Shown: positions 17,441 through 25,627 of the stretch, one piece after another
How positions within the stretch are numbered: position 1 is the stretch's first letter
Layout of the letters: every line of letters starts with the position of its first letter
NCBI GenBank assembly: GCA_963836015.1
Contig: CAWIIF010000015.1
Location: 186,001-250,000, forward strand
Direction of reading: 5' to 3'
From: CAWCDJ01 sp963836015
Lineage (GTDB): Bacteria > Acidobacteriota > Terriglobia > Bryobacterales > Bryobacteraceae
DNA: 64,000 nt
The notes under the pieces: model-generated
Database searches by the model: none
Told to the model about the DNA's origin: nothing
Seen by the model: the letters and a program-made list of their open reading frames with translations, nothing else
Translations under genes and position numbers: made by a program

Positions 17441-17775
17441 AGTCGAGCCCGTGAAACGTCGCCCACGGAAAACCACCTGAGCCAATCGTTCAATTGGCCC
17501 GAGGCGGCGTCCTGCAGCCAACGGCCTCGCGCGGGCGGGCCACCCTGTCTACTATAGCTCCTGAGTTCATCTTCGAGCGCCGCGAAAAACGTCACCGATC
17601 CGTCTGGCCTCCATCTTCTCCGGCGATCCTTTCCACCCTGAGAGTGTCCGGGGGGCGCACCTGTCTGGGGGGCGCAACTTGGACGAGGCGTCCCCGACGC
17701 GGTACTTGCGTTTGGATGGCTGTTCCTCCGACATTCCGATAGGTCAAGCGATCCAGCTACGGTATCATTCGATGA
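17441..17775. other. Intergenic stretch without a recognisable gene
   Basis: These 335 bases carry only short unlikely frames. A small direct repeat (GGGGGGCGC, twice within about 25 bases near 17650-17680) is visible, and the last 15 bases hold the promoter of the next gene. The stretch may be decayed coding sequence, but no family could be recognised on either strand. Confidence 0.6.
17763..17768 (+). promoter_or_regulatory. -10 hexamer for a probably leaderless hydrolase mRNA
   Basis: TATCAT ends seven bases before the ATG at 17776, with no Shine-Dalgarno sequence in front of that start. Confidence 0.45.
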
Positions 17776-19086
17776 ATGGAATCCAAAGTGCGTCACGGAA
17801 CTAGCCGCCGCAAGACTCTCGCGCTCCTTGTCTTTGCCCCGCTTCTCGTCTTGGCCCAGTCAACGCACCCTAAGCCCGAATCGCTGGGCTTTTCCTCAGA
17901 ACGACTGGGCCGACTCCACGAAGCCATGGAGCGCCCCGTGGACGAAAAGAGTCTGGCCGGCGTGGTTACGTTGCTCATGCGCCACGGCAAATTGGTAGAG
18001 GAACGGTCCTATGGTGTGAAGGATATGGCATCCGGCTCCCCCATGACCAACGACACGATCTTTCGCATCTATTCGATGACGAAGCCGGTCACCGGCGTCG
18101 CGATGATGATCCTCTACGAGGAAGGCAAGTGGCATCCGTCCGATCCCATCTCGAAATTCATCCCCGAGTTGGCCGATGTGAAGGTGTTTAAGGGAATGGA
18201 TGCAAACGGCGTGATGATTACCGAACCGCCGGTCCACCCGCCAACGATGGCTGAACTCCTGACCCATACTGCCGGTTTTACCTATGGCCTGTTCGGCTCG
18301 ACGCCGGTCGACAAATTATACCTGGCCAGGAACTGCTTTCGGGGCGCTAATCTGCACGAGATGACCAAGTGCTTCGCGGGCATACCGCTGCTTTTCCAGC
18401 CGGGGTCGAAATGGGTTTACAGCGTGTCGATGGACATCCAGGGCTACATTATCGAGAAGCTCTCGGGGAAGCCGCTGCCTGAGTTTATGGAGGAACGGAT
18501 CTTCAAGCCCCTAGGGATGACGGATACCGCATTCTTTGTGCCGAAAGAGAAGCGCACGAGGTTTGCGACACTCTACTCCGGAGGTCCGGACGGGAAGCTC
18601 ATCGTGACCGGTGAAGCCTCGGGGCCAAAAGCTGATTTTGTCTCGCTGCCGGGAGCGCCTTCGGGAGGAGGCGGTCTGGTTTCCACGGCGACGGACTACG
18701 CGCGGTTTGCCCAGATGCTGCTGAACCACGGCGAACTCGACGGCGCGCGCATTCTCTCCCCGGCCACGGTGGACCTGATGACCTCGAATCACCTGTCGCC
18801 GAAGCTGATGACCGGCGAGTTCTCGATCGGAAACGCAACGATGCGGCCGGGACATGGATGGGGATACGATCTTGCCGTGTACAACGACCCGGCTGCCGCT
18901 GACGAGGTGGTCGGCAAGGGGACGTTTTACTGGGAAGGCGCCGCCGCTACATGGTTCTGGGTCGATCCGGCAAACGACCTTGTCTTCGTTGGGATGACCC
19001 AGCGGATGTTCGGCAAAGGTCAACCGCCGATGAACCACATGAGCCGTCCGCCGGTTTACGGAGCTTTGACCAATCCCAAAATGTAG
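17776..19086 (+). CDS. Secreted beta-lactamase-fold serine hydrolase (class C/esterase group)
   Basis: A 436-residue exported hydrolase of the beta-lactamase/penicillin-binding family S12 type. A signal peptide (RRKTLALLVFAPLLVLAQ) is followed by the nucleophile motif SMTK (about residues 100-103, in IYSMTKPVTGVAMM). The Tyr of the second motif is in WVYSVSMDIQGYIIEKLSG (about residue 215), with YSV rather than the usual YxN. The third motif is HGWGYD (about residue 359). Such proteins are mostly esterases or D-amino-acid peptidases, not resistance enzymes; the substrate is unknown. The neighbours give no pathway context. Confidence 0.88.
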   Translation: MESKVRHGTSRRKTLALLVFAPLLVLAQSTHPKPESLGFSSERLGRLHEAMERPVDEKSLAGVVTLLMRHGKLVEERSYGVKDMASGSPMTNDTIFRIYSMTKPVTGVAMMILYEEGKWHPSDPISKFIPELADVKVFKGMDANGVMITEPPVHPPTMAELLTHTAGFTYGLFGSTPVDKLYLARNCFRGANLHEMTKCFAGIPLLFQPGSKWVYSVSMDIQGYIIEKLSGKPLPEFMEERIFKPLGMTDTAFFVPKEKRTRFATLYSGGPDGKLIVTGEASGPKADFVSLPGAPSGGGGLVSTATDYARFAQMLLNHGELDGARILSPATVDLMTSNHLSPKLMTGEFSIGNATMRPGHGWGYDLAVYNDPAAADEVVGKGTFYWEGAAATWFWVDPANDLVFVGMTQRMFGKGQPPMNHMSRPPVYGALTNPKM

Positions 19087-19091
19087 CGTAT

Positions 19092-20138
19092 TCAGCCCAA
19101 CTTCGGCGGCAGGTCTTTAAGAGGTCCCATCCACTCGAGCTGCCGTTCGATGTCCGGGTGCAGCAGGTATTTCCGCCGTACGGCCTCGATCTTTTCGCCG
19201 CGCACGTCGATCTGCTTCAGGTCGTACTGCCCGAGGCCGAAATCCGCGCAGAAGCGCAGGTAGCCCATCCAGTCGGGGTTGATCCCCATGGTCTCGACTC
19301 CCACGCGGTCGGCGGCCACGAAATCGGTGGAGGCGATGGCCAGCCGCGAGGGCACCGGGGTGCCGGAGGAGGGACCGTTGCCCTCCATGCCCTCGTAGCC
19401 GTCAATCACGGCGGCACCGAAATGCGGCTTCAAGGCCTGTGCCATCAGGAACATGTTGTATTGGGTCTGCCGCAGGCCGTTGTGCGCCACACGCTTGTCG
19501 TTCCACCGGCCGTCGCCGGGCTTGCTGTGCAGCGGCGCGCCGAGCGCCATGTTCTTGATGGAGAGCGTGGCCACTGCCACGTTGTGCGTCTTCAGCATGC
19601 AGGCGCAGAAGACGAAGGCATCCGGGTCGAACAAACGGGCCGCGCAGCGCGCGCCTTTGGCGTGCAGGTCGTAATCGATCAGCGGCACTACTCTGAACTC
19701 GGCCTCGCGGTTCAGGTCGATCAGCCCCACCTTCTGAGCTTTTCGCTCCGCCGCCACCTTCCCGTAACCGAAGCTCTCGAAGCCCTGCAAGGTATCGCCG
19801 GCTGACGATTCCACTACGTAGACCGGGCCTTTGAAACGCGGCTCCAGGTAGTCCAGGATGCCGTGGATCGCATCGGCGTGGCTGGCCGCCAGTTGGTTGG
19901 TCGTGGAAACGTTGTTGACCTTGATGGCTACGTACTTTTTCGTCCGGAGTTTGGGCCGGAGCTGGTCATCGATGGCGGCTAGCGCTTCGGCGATGTTCTT
20001 GCGGCGGTTCTCGCCTTTCACCAGGGAAACGGCGGACCGGTTGGGCGCGGCGGCTGGAGTTTGCGCAAACAGCGGCTGCAGGGCCGGTGTGAACGCGGTC
20101 AGCTGCAGCATGGCACGGCGTGAAAAACGGACTGGCAT
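19092..20138 (-). CDS. DUF362 domain protein with Tat-like signal
   Basis: A 348-residue protein that probably leaves the cytoplasm: the start MPVRFSRRAMLQLTAFTPAL has the twin-arginine pattern. The body is a DUF362 domain (VAIKVNNVSTTNQLAASHAD, KTHNVAVATLSIKNMALGAP, VIDGYEGMEGNGPSSGTPVP). DUF362 is found alone or with ferredoxin domains, and its biochemical role is not established. No cysteine cluster is present here. The start is chosen at 20138 because GAGAGG lies 11 bases upstream; the long in-frame extension has no signal. It is transcribed divergently from the Tat-exported aldo/keto reductase with 63 bases between, so the two may share control. Confidence 0.8.
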   Translation of the reverse strand: MPVRFSRRAMLQLTAFTPALQPLFAQTPAAAPNRSAVSLVKGENRRKNIAEALAAIDDQLRPKLRTKKYVAIKVNNVSTTNQLAASHADAIHGILDYLEPRFKGPVYVVESSAGDTLQGFESFGYGKVAAERKAQKVGLIDLNREAEFRVVPLIDYDLHAKGARCAARLFDPDAFVFCACMLKTHNVAVATLSIKNMALGAPLHSKPGDGRWNDKRVAHNGLRQTQYNMFLMAQALKPHFGAAVIDGYEGMEGNGPSSGTPVPSRLAIASTDFVAADRVGVETMGINPDWMGYLRFCADFGLGQYDLKQIDVRGEKIEAVRRKYLLHPDIERQLEWMGPLKDLPPKLG

Positions 20139-20190
20139 CTGGCGGCCTCTCAAATTACAATAGGATTTTATCACCTTGTAGTCTGAAATT

Positions 20191-20197
20191 AGGAGGT
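20191..20197 (+). promoter_or_regulatory. Strong Shine-Dalgarno fixing a GTG start
   Basis: AGGAGGT lies four bases before GTG at 20202 (TAAT between) and decides the start of the aldo/keto reductase. It is one of the best ribosome binding sites in the window. Confidence 0.8.
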
Positions 20198-20201
20198 AAT
20201 T

Positions 20202-21374
20202 GTGAAAAGCTCCTCTTCCCGCCGCAACTTCCTGGCCGCGGGGCTGGCCCTGCCGGCCGCCGCTTCCGCCGCCCGCTCCACCGAACAGAGTTCGCCCCAA
20301 CCGCCCGCCGGGCGTTTGCCCGCGAGTCCGAAGTTCCAATACAAGACGCTCGGCAGGACCGGCCTCAAGGTGACCACCCTGGGGTTCGGCTGCATGATCA
20401 CTTCGGATGGCAGCGTGATCGAGCGCGCCGCCGATTTAGGAATTACGTATTTCGACACCGCCCGCAATTACGGGGGCGGCAACAACGAGCGCATGGTGGG
20501 CGCCGCGTTAAAGAGGAAGCGCAAAGACATCACCCTCTCTACCAAGACCGAAGGGCGCACCCGCGAGGAAGCTCTCGCCCAGATGGATACCAGCCTGAAG
20601 GAGCTGGGAGTGGACAACGTGGATATCTGGTACCTGCACGCCAAGGGCGCGCCCGACCAGGTCTCCGACGGCCTGATGGACGCTTTACTCACCGCCAAGA
20701 AGGCCGGCAAGACGCGTTTCGTCGGCGTCAGCACGCACGGGGGCCAAAAGGAACTGCTCCCCTGGCTCGCCAAGAATCCGAATATCGACGTGATCCTGAC
20801 CGCTTACAACTTCACGATGGATCCGTTCATGAACCAGGTGATCGAGGAAGCCGCGGCGGCGGGGAAGGGAATCGTCGCTATGAAGGTGATGGCGGGCGGA
20901 ATCCGCCGCGCCCGGCCTGGCGACCCCAATTTCCAGAAACTCAGCCGGGAGGGCGCACTGCCGGCCGCTCTCCAGTGGGTGCTGCGCAATCCGAACGTCC
21001 ACACCACGGTTCCCAGCATGACCGACATGGATCAACTGGAAGAGAACCTGCGCGCCATGTCCCAGCCCTTTGGCGAGGTTCAGGAAAAACTGCTGGCCGA
21101 GCACCTGGACCGGATCAAGCCGCTGTATTGCCGGATGTGCGGGGAGTGCGACGGAACCTGCCGGCAGGGGCTGCCCGTGGCGGACGTCCTGCGCTTCCTC
21201 ACTTATGCCGAGGGCTACGGCCAGTTCACCCTGGGCCGCGAGCGCTACCTGCAACTCGACCCGGCACACGCTTCGGCGACGTGCGCCGACTGTTCCGGCT
21301 GCACTGTGCAATGCCCCCACGGCGTCCATGTGGCGCAGCGCATGACCAGGGCGCAGGAGCTTTTCGCATGCTGA
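20202..21374 (+). CDS. Tat-exported aldo/keto reductase with C-terminal dicluster ferredoxin motif
   Basis: A 390-residue protein. The N-terminus SSRRNFLAAGLALPAAASAA is a Tat signal. The central domain is an AKR barrel (KTLGRTGLKVTTLGFGCMIT, FDTARNYGGGNNERMVG, with the catalytic Tyr in ARNYGGG). The C-terminus has two four-cysteine clusters, C309-x2-C-x2-C-x3-C and C361-x2-C-x2-C-x3-CP, as in 2[4Fe-4S] ferredoxins. A folded flavin-free AKR with clusters exported by Tat suggests electron transfer at the periplasmic face; the substrate is unknown. It starts at GTG with AGGAGGT. The next gene overlaps its end by seven bases. Confidence 0.88.
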   Translation: MKSSSSRRNFLAAGLALPAAASAARSTEQSSPQPPAGRLPASPKFQYKTLGRTGLKVTTLGFGCMITSDGSVIERAADLGITYFDTARNYGGGNNERMVGAALKRKRKDITLSTKTEGRTREEALAQMDTSLKELGVDNVDIWYLHAKGAPDQVSDGLMDALLTAKKAGKTRFVGVSTHGGQKELLPWLAKNPNIDVILTAYNFTMDPFMNQVIEEAAAAGKGIVAMKVMAGGIRRARPGDPNFQKLSREGALPAALQWVLRNPNVHTTVPSMTDMDQLEENLRAMSQPFGEVQEKLLAEHLDRIKPLYCRMCGECDGTCRQGLPVADVLRFLTYAEGYGQFTLGRERYLQLDPAHASATCADCSGCTVQCPHGVHVAQRMTRAQELFAC

Positions 21375-22183
21375 TGCGGTGCGGCGCGGCGTTGCTCGTT
21401 GCTTGTGGAATGGCGGGCGCCGCCGCGCCGGCCTGCGGCCTGGTCCCGGGATGGTCGCAGAAAGGCGAAACCCGCTCCTATGAATCGGAGAACCTGTTCG
21501 AATACATGGACGGCAACGCCGAGGGGTACCTGATTTACGGCTTCCAGAACATGCACGGGGTCACTTGTGAGAAAGACGGCGCGACCCTGGTGATCGATAT
21601 TTCCGATTTCGGCGACGACGATTCCTCCTACGGCATGTTCTCGGCGAACCGCGACCCGCGGCAGCCGGGGGCCAAAATCGGGATGGGCGGTCAGATCGTT
21701 CCGCGGCGGGCGGTGTTCGCCAAGGGCAGGTATTACGTGGAAGTCGCCGCCAATCCGGAAGGCGATTTCACGGCGACTCTGGGGCAATGGACCGCAGCCC
21801 TGGAGAAGCTGGTGGACGGATCCTCCACGCCGCCCGCCGCTCTTGCGTGGTTTCCGGCGGAGAAGCAGCAATCGCTGCGGCTGGTGCCGGAGAGCGTCCT
21901 CGGGATTCGCATCCTGAAGCGGGGATACGTGGGCCAGTACGAGGCCGGGAAGGCCTTCGTGGTGCAGGACGAATCCGGAGCCGCACTGATGCAGAAACTG
22001 CGGGCGCGTTTCGGCGAGACCAAGCCGGCGGCGGTTGGCGACGAGGCGTTCCAGGCTAGCGACCAATACCTCGGGCGGCTTTGCATCTTTCGCAAGGGCC
22101 GCTTCATCGGGGGGTACGCCAACGTGCCGGAGGGACAGGATCCCGTGGCGCTGGCGGCGGCACTGGCGGCACGGGTGCCGTAG
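21368..22183 (+). CDS. Exported DUF6599-like protein
   Basis: A 271-residue protein with an N-terminal signal peptide (MLMRCGAALLVACGMAGAAA). It then has ENLFEYMDGNAEGYLIYGFQ, the conserved block of the DUF6599 group common in acidobacteria, followed by ISDFGDDDSSYGMFSANRDP. No function is known for the group. AGGAG lies eight bases before ATG 21368, and the start overlaps the end of the aldo/keto reductase gene. It is therefore co-translated with that reductase and may be its secreted partner. The alternative start at 21374 removes two residues only. Confidence 0.72.
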   Translation: MLMRCGAALLVACGMAGAAAPACGLVPGWSQKGETRSYESENLFEYMDGNAEGYLIYGFQNMHGVTCEKDGATLVIDISDFGDDDSSYGMFSANRDPRQPGAKIGMGGQIVPRRAVFAKGRYYVEVAANPEGDFTATLGQWTAALEKLVDGSSTPPAALAWFPAEKQQSLRLVPESVLGIRILKRGYVGQYEAGKAFVVQDESGAALMQKLRARFGETKPAAVGDEAFQASDQYLGRLCIFRKGRFIGGYANVPEGQDPVALAAALAARVP

Positions 22184-22203
22184 ATCGGAAGCGTCTATTC
22201 CAC

Positions 22204-24762
22204 TTAGAACACTACGCCGACGCTTACCTGGTACGAACGCGGCGTTACGAAGTGCGTTCCGCTGAACGTGGAAAGAAAGTTGTAGAGCGCCACGTTGTTC
22301 GACAGGTTCAGAACGGTGGCCCGCAGCGTCATGTGGGCGGGCTCGGTGTGCAGCAGGTTATCGGTCCCCACCGACATATCGAACACGTGGTGCGGCGCGA
22401 TGCGCGGCGGGTTGGTGTCGTCGTTTTCGGTGCCCGGCGGCGGAATGATCAGCCGGGAGGCTCCATAGTTCCCGGAGCATGATGTGATGGGGTTGCCGAC
22501 CGCGGCCATCTGGCCGCCGCAGTAGAAGCCGATGGCGGCCTGCTGCGCCCCGGTGAGCGCCAGCGCATCCTGCAGGGTGCCCACCGCGCCCGCCACCAAC
22601 CCGCTGTCGTACCGCCAGGTGAAATCGATCCACGGCCCGTTGTGCGGACGCTGATAGCGTAAGTTCACCGTCTGCTGGAACGCCTGGTCGTGGTCGATGC
22701 GGAATACACTGGCATCCACCGGCGAGTTGAAGATCAGCCCGCCCGTCTCCGGCCCGAAGAAGCGGGCGCGTGTGTGTCCCATCGTGGCGTACGCCTGGAA
22801 GCCGTGCAGGTCGGTGGTGGAGATCCGCACGCCCACGCCGTCCAGCTTCGATTTGCGCCAGGAGATCGGGAACGCGATGGGCGTATTGAACAGCAGGTCG
22901 AAGTCGTAGGCGGAGTCGGTGTACTTCCAGAAATAGTCGGCGTCCACCAGCAGGTACCGTCCGAAGGCCTGCTGCAGGCCGGCGTTGAACTGGTTGCGGC
23001 TGCCCGGCTTCAGCGGCTCGGAGGCAAAGGCGCCGAAGACATTGGAAGCCAGCCCGCCGACACCGGACGCGCTCGAGAGCAGCAGGTTCTCGTTGTAGGG
23101 CGTCTCCATCGTATGGGAGAACGACCCGCGCAGCACCGTGCCTGTGGCCTTGATCTGGTACGATGCGCCGATACGCGGCTCGGCCGAGGTCGCCTGGCTG
23201 ATGCCGTCGTAGCGGTCCACCCGCAGGCCGCCGTTGAGAGTCAGGCGCCCGAGGGTGATGGAATCCTGCGCGTAGAATGCGGCCTGGTTGACGTCGCCCG
23301 TGTCGTTGAAGTGGAACAGGCTGCCGCCTCGCGTCAGATCGTAGGGGACGAGCCCCGGCAACAACGCGGGATTGGCTGAGAAGCCCGCGCCGGCGCAGGC
23401 GTCCGGGTTGACGATTCCCGCGCCCCCGGCCGGATCTCCCGAAGCGTCCAGGCACACCGGGTTGAATCCGAAATCGGTGATGCCGAGCGTGAACTCCTCG
23501 CCCAGCCGCGTCTGCTTGATCTCGGTACCGGCCTTGAGATTGTGCCGGCCCCTCACCGTCGCGATGTCCAGGCGGGTCCCCCAGTTGGTGAGCGTGCGGT
23601 GCTGCCCCATGGTCGCGGGAGTGTCATTGAAGAGGTCGCCGCTGGGGTAGTAGTTCACGTCGTCGCGGCGCACCCAGGGGTTCAGCGTCAACAGCGTGCT
23701 CGATCCGAAGGTGTGCTGGTAGCCGGGCGCGATGTTGAAGCTCACCACTTTCTGCTTCTGGTCCTGATTGGGCTGGTCGTAGGTGTTGGGCACCTGGAAC
23801 CAGTTGCGGGCCGCGAACAGGTTCAGATGCAGCGCGTCATGGGCCCCGGGCTGATAGTCCACGCGGTCGAAGAGGGTTTCATTGTTGCCAGTGGCGTGCA
23901 TGGGGTAAAACTCGGGCGTATCGAGGAAGCGGCCCGAGCGGTCGGCGTTGGCCACCAGGAAATTTCCGAAACGGCTGCTGCCCCAACCCACGGAGCCCTT
24001 CTCGCTCAACGTGCCGAACGATCCGTAGGAGGTCTCGAACTGGCCGAACGGCTTCTTACCCAGGCCGGAGCGCGTCACCGCGTCCACCACCAGGCTGGTC
24101 TTGTCGCCGAATTCCGCGGGCGCCAGTCCGGTGATGAGCTCCATGTTCTGGAACGCGTTCTCGGGCATCTGGGTGGAGAACGTCTTGCTCTGCTGATCGT
24201 TGATCGGCTGGCCGTCCACGTAGAAGCTGGTCTGGGCATGATCGCCCAAGGGGTGAAAGAAGCCGTTGGAATCCGCGACCACACCAGGAGCGCTCATGGT
24301 GATGGCATCGCTCAGTCCCGACCCCGGTGAGCTCGTCGGCAGCTTGGCCAGCGTACTGACGTCGACGTCGTTGTGAGCTACCGGGACGTTCTCAACCAGG
24401 TCGGCCCCACCCCCTTCCACTTCCACGGAGGTTTGCGCACCGGCTAGCGCCAGTTTCACCTCGAGGTTCACGGGAACCGAAGTACGCACCGCGACATCCT
24501 TCTCATAAGGGGTAAAGCCCGCGGCCTCGGCGTCGAGATGGTACGAATTCAGCGGCACATTGGTAAAGCGGAAAGCGCCGGACGCATCCGTGGTGGCGGT
24601 CTGGTTGTAATTGGTGATGGGGTTGTGAATCGAAACCGACGCGCCGGGGATCGTAGCGCCGGAGGGATCGACCACAGTGCCGGTGACGGTACCAGAGCCG
24701 ATCGACTGGGCCATCGCGGCCGAACACAGAAGCATCGAGATACAGAGCAGGGGTATCTTCAC
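22204..24762 (-). CDS. TonB-dependent receptor-like outer membrane protein with carboxypeptidase-regulatory N-domain
   Basis: An 852-residue outer-membrane protein. A signal peptide (VKIPLLCISMLLCSAAMAQ) precedes a carboxypeptidase regulatory-like beta sandwich (SGTVTGTVVDPSGATIPGAS, about residues 22-105). A plug (SFYVDGQPINDQQSKTF) and a long beta-barrel follow, ending in GVVF with the C-terminal Phe expected for outer-membrane assembly. Proteins of this build are abundant in Acidobacteria and resemble SusC/Oar-like receptors; no TonB box was assigned. The ligand is unknown. The start is GTG at 24762, supported by the signal peptide and a -10 hexamer seven bases upstream. It diverges from the two-component genes by 46 bases. 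Confidence 0.86.
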   Translation of the reverse strand: MKIPLLCISMLLCSAAMAQSIGSGTVTGTVVDPSGATIPGASVSIHNPITNYNQTATTDASGAFRFTNVPLNSYHLDAEAAGFTPYEKDVAVRTSVPVNLEVKLALAGAQTSVEVEGGGADLVENVPVAHNDVDVSTLAKLPTSSPGSGLSDAITMSAPGVVADSNGFFHPLGDHAQTSFYVDGQPINDQQSKTFSTQMPENAFQNMELITGLAPAEFGDKTSLVVDAVTRSGLGKKPFGQFETSYGSFGTLSEKGSVGWGSSRFGNFLVANADRSGRFLDTPEFYPMHATGNNETLFDRVDYQPGAHDALHLNLFAARNWFQVPNTYDQPNQDQKQKVVSFNIAPGYQHTFGSSTLLTLNPWVRRDDVNYYPSGDLFNDTPATMGQHRTLTNWGTRLDIATVRGRHNLKAGTEIKQTRLGEEFTLGITDFGFNPVCLDASGDPAGGAGIVNPDACAGAGFSANPALLPGLVPYDLTRGGSLFHFNDTGDVNQAAFYAQDSITLGRLTLNGGLRVDRYDGISQATSAEPRIGASYQIKATGTVLRGSFSHTMETPYNENLLLSSASGVGGLASNVFGAFASEPLKPGSRNQFNAGLQQAFGRYLLVDADYFWKYTDSAYDFDLLFNTPIAFPISWRKSKLDGVGVRISTTDLHGFQAYATMGHTRARFFGPETGGLIFNSPVDASVFRIDHDQAFQQTVNLRYQRPHNGPWIDFTWRYDSGLVAGAVGTLQDALALTGAQQAAIGFYCGGQMAAVGNPITSCSGNYGASRLIIPPPGTENDDTNPPRIAPHHVFDMSVGTDNLLHTEPAHMTLRATVLNLSNNVALYNFLSTFSGTHFVTPRSYQVSVGVVF

Positions 24763-24769
24763 GTTGCCT

Positions 24770-24775
24770 ACAGTA
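24770..24775 (-). promoter_or_regulatory. -10 hexamer for a probably leaderless receptor mRNA
   Basis: On the minus strand TACTGT ends seven bases before the GTG start at 24762. It lies in the 46-base divergent region shared with the response regulator gene. Confidence 0.4.
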
Positions 24776-24808
24776 TGCGTACGATAGAAGAGACGGGCGG
24801 ATGAAAGA

Positions 24809-25627
24809 ATGACACGCGGGCCGGAAATGGCGGCAGACGGGTTAAATTTGACCGTGAGCGGCCACCCGTCCGCCCCGCTCCGGGTGCTGATCGTCGACGA
24901 CGAGCCGGTGGCCCGCCGTGTGCTCCGCGACGAACTGGAAACCTTCCCGGATGTCCAGGTGACCGGTGAGGCGGAAAACGGAGAGGAGGCACTGGCCGAG
25001 ATCGGCCGCTCCCAGCCCGATCTGGTGCTGCTCGATCTGCAGATGCCCGGAATCGGTGGCTTTGACGTGATCCGGCGGCTTCCCGAGGACCGCCTTCCGG
25101 TGGTGGTGATCGTCACCGCGTACAACGAGCACGCCATCCGCGCTTTCGAGGCCGGAGCGCTGGACTACCTTCTCAAGCCGGTCAGCCGGGAGCGGCTTGA
25201 AAGAGCGCTCGACCGGGCGCGCGCCCTACACGTCAAGAAGGACGAAGTGGCCGAATCGCTGGTTCGCCTCAACGAAATCGAGGAATCGCCGGCGCAGCGC
25301 AGCCGCAAAGTGGTAGGGCGCACGGGAGAGGAGTATTACCTGCTCGACCTCGACGATGTGCTCGCGTTTCAGGCCGAGCGCGAGACCGTCTGGATCGTGA
25401 CGGCCCGGCGGCGGTACACGGCTACCCACACGCTGCGAAGCATCAGCGAGCGCCTGCGCGGATCGACCTTCCAGCGGGTACACCGGAACGCGCTGGTCAA
25501 CGTAAACCACGTGCGCAAGATGGCTCCGCTCAGCAGCCAGCGCTGGCTGCTCACGCTGACCAACGGCCAGGAATTCATCGTCAGCAAGAGGCAGGCGCGC
25601 GCCGTCCGCCAGATCGTCCAGTGGTGA
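24809..25627 (+). CDS. LytTR-family response regulator
   Basis: A 272-residue DNA-binding regulator. The receiver domain (about residues 24-140) has VDDEP, the phospho-acceptor Asp in LVLLDLQMPG (about residue 76) and the KP motif (YLLKPVS). The C-terminal LytTR domain (about 165-270) has VHRNALVNVNHV and WLLTLTNGQEFIVSKRQARA. It is activated by the histidine kinase encoded next, with an overlapping start. Such pairs usually control a few nearby or envelope genes. The receptor gene 46 bases away in the other direction is the obvious candidate target. The start is uncertain; Met at 24827 would remove six residues. Confidence 0.93.
   Translation: MTRGPEMAADGLNLTVSGHPSAPLRVLIVDDEPVARRVLRDELETFPDVQVTGEAENGEEALAEIGRSQPDLVLLDLQMPGIGGFDVIRRLPEDRLPVVVIVTAYNEHAIRAFEAGALDYLLKPVSRERLERALDRARALHVKKDEVAESLVRLNEIEESPAQRSRKVVGRTGEEYYLLDLDDVLAFQAERETVWIVTARRRYTATHTLRSISERLRGSTFQRVHRNALVNVNHVRKMAPLSSQRWLLTLTNGQEFIVSKRQARAVRQIVQW

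Noticed and set aside
17441..17775. Possible decayed gene on the minus strand (frame 17362-17796)
   Set aside because: It spans the end of the DUF1295-like gene, shows no domain and no start signal.
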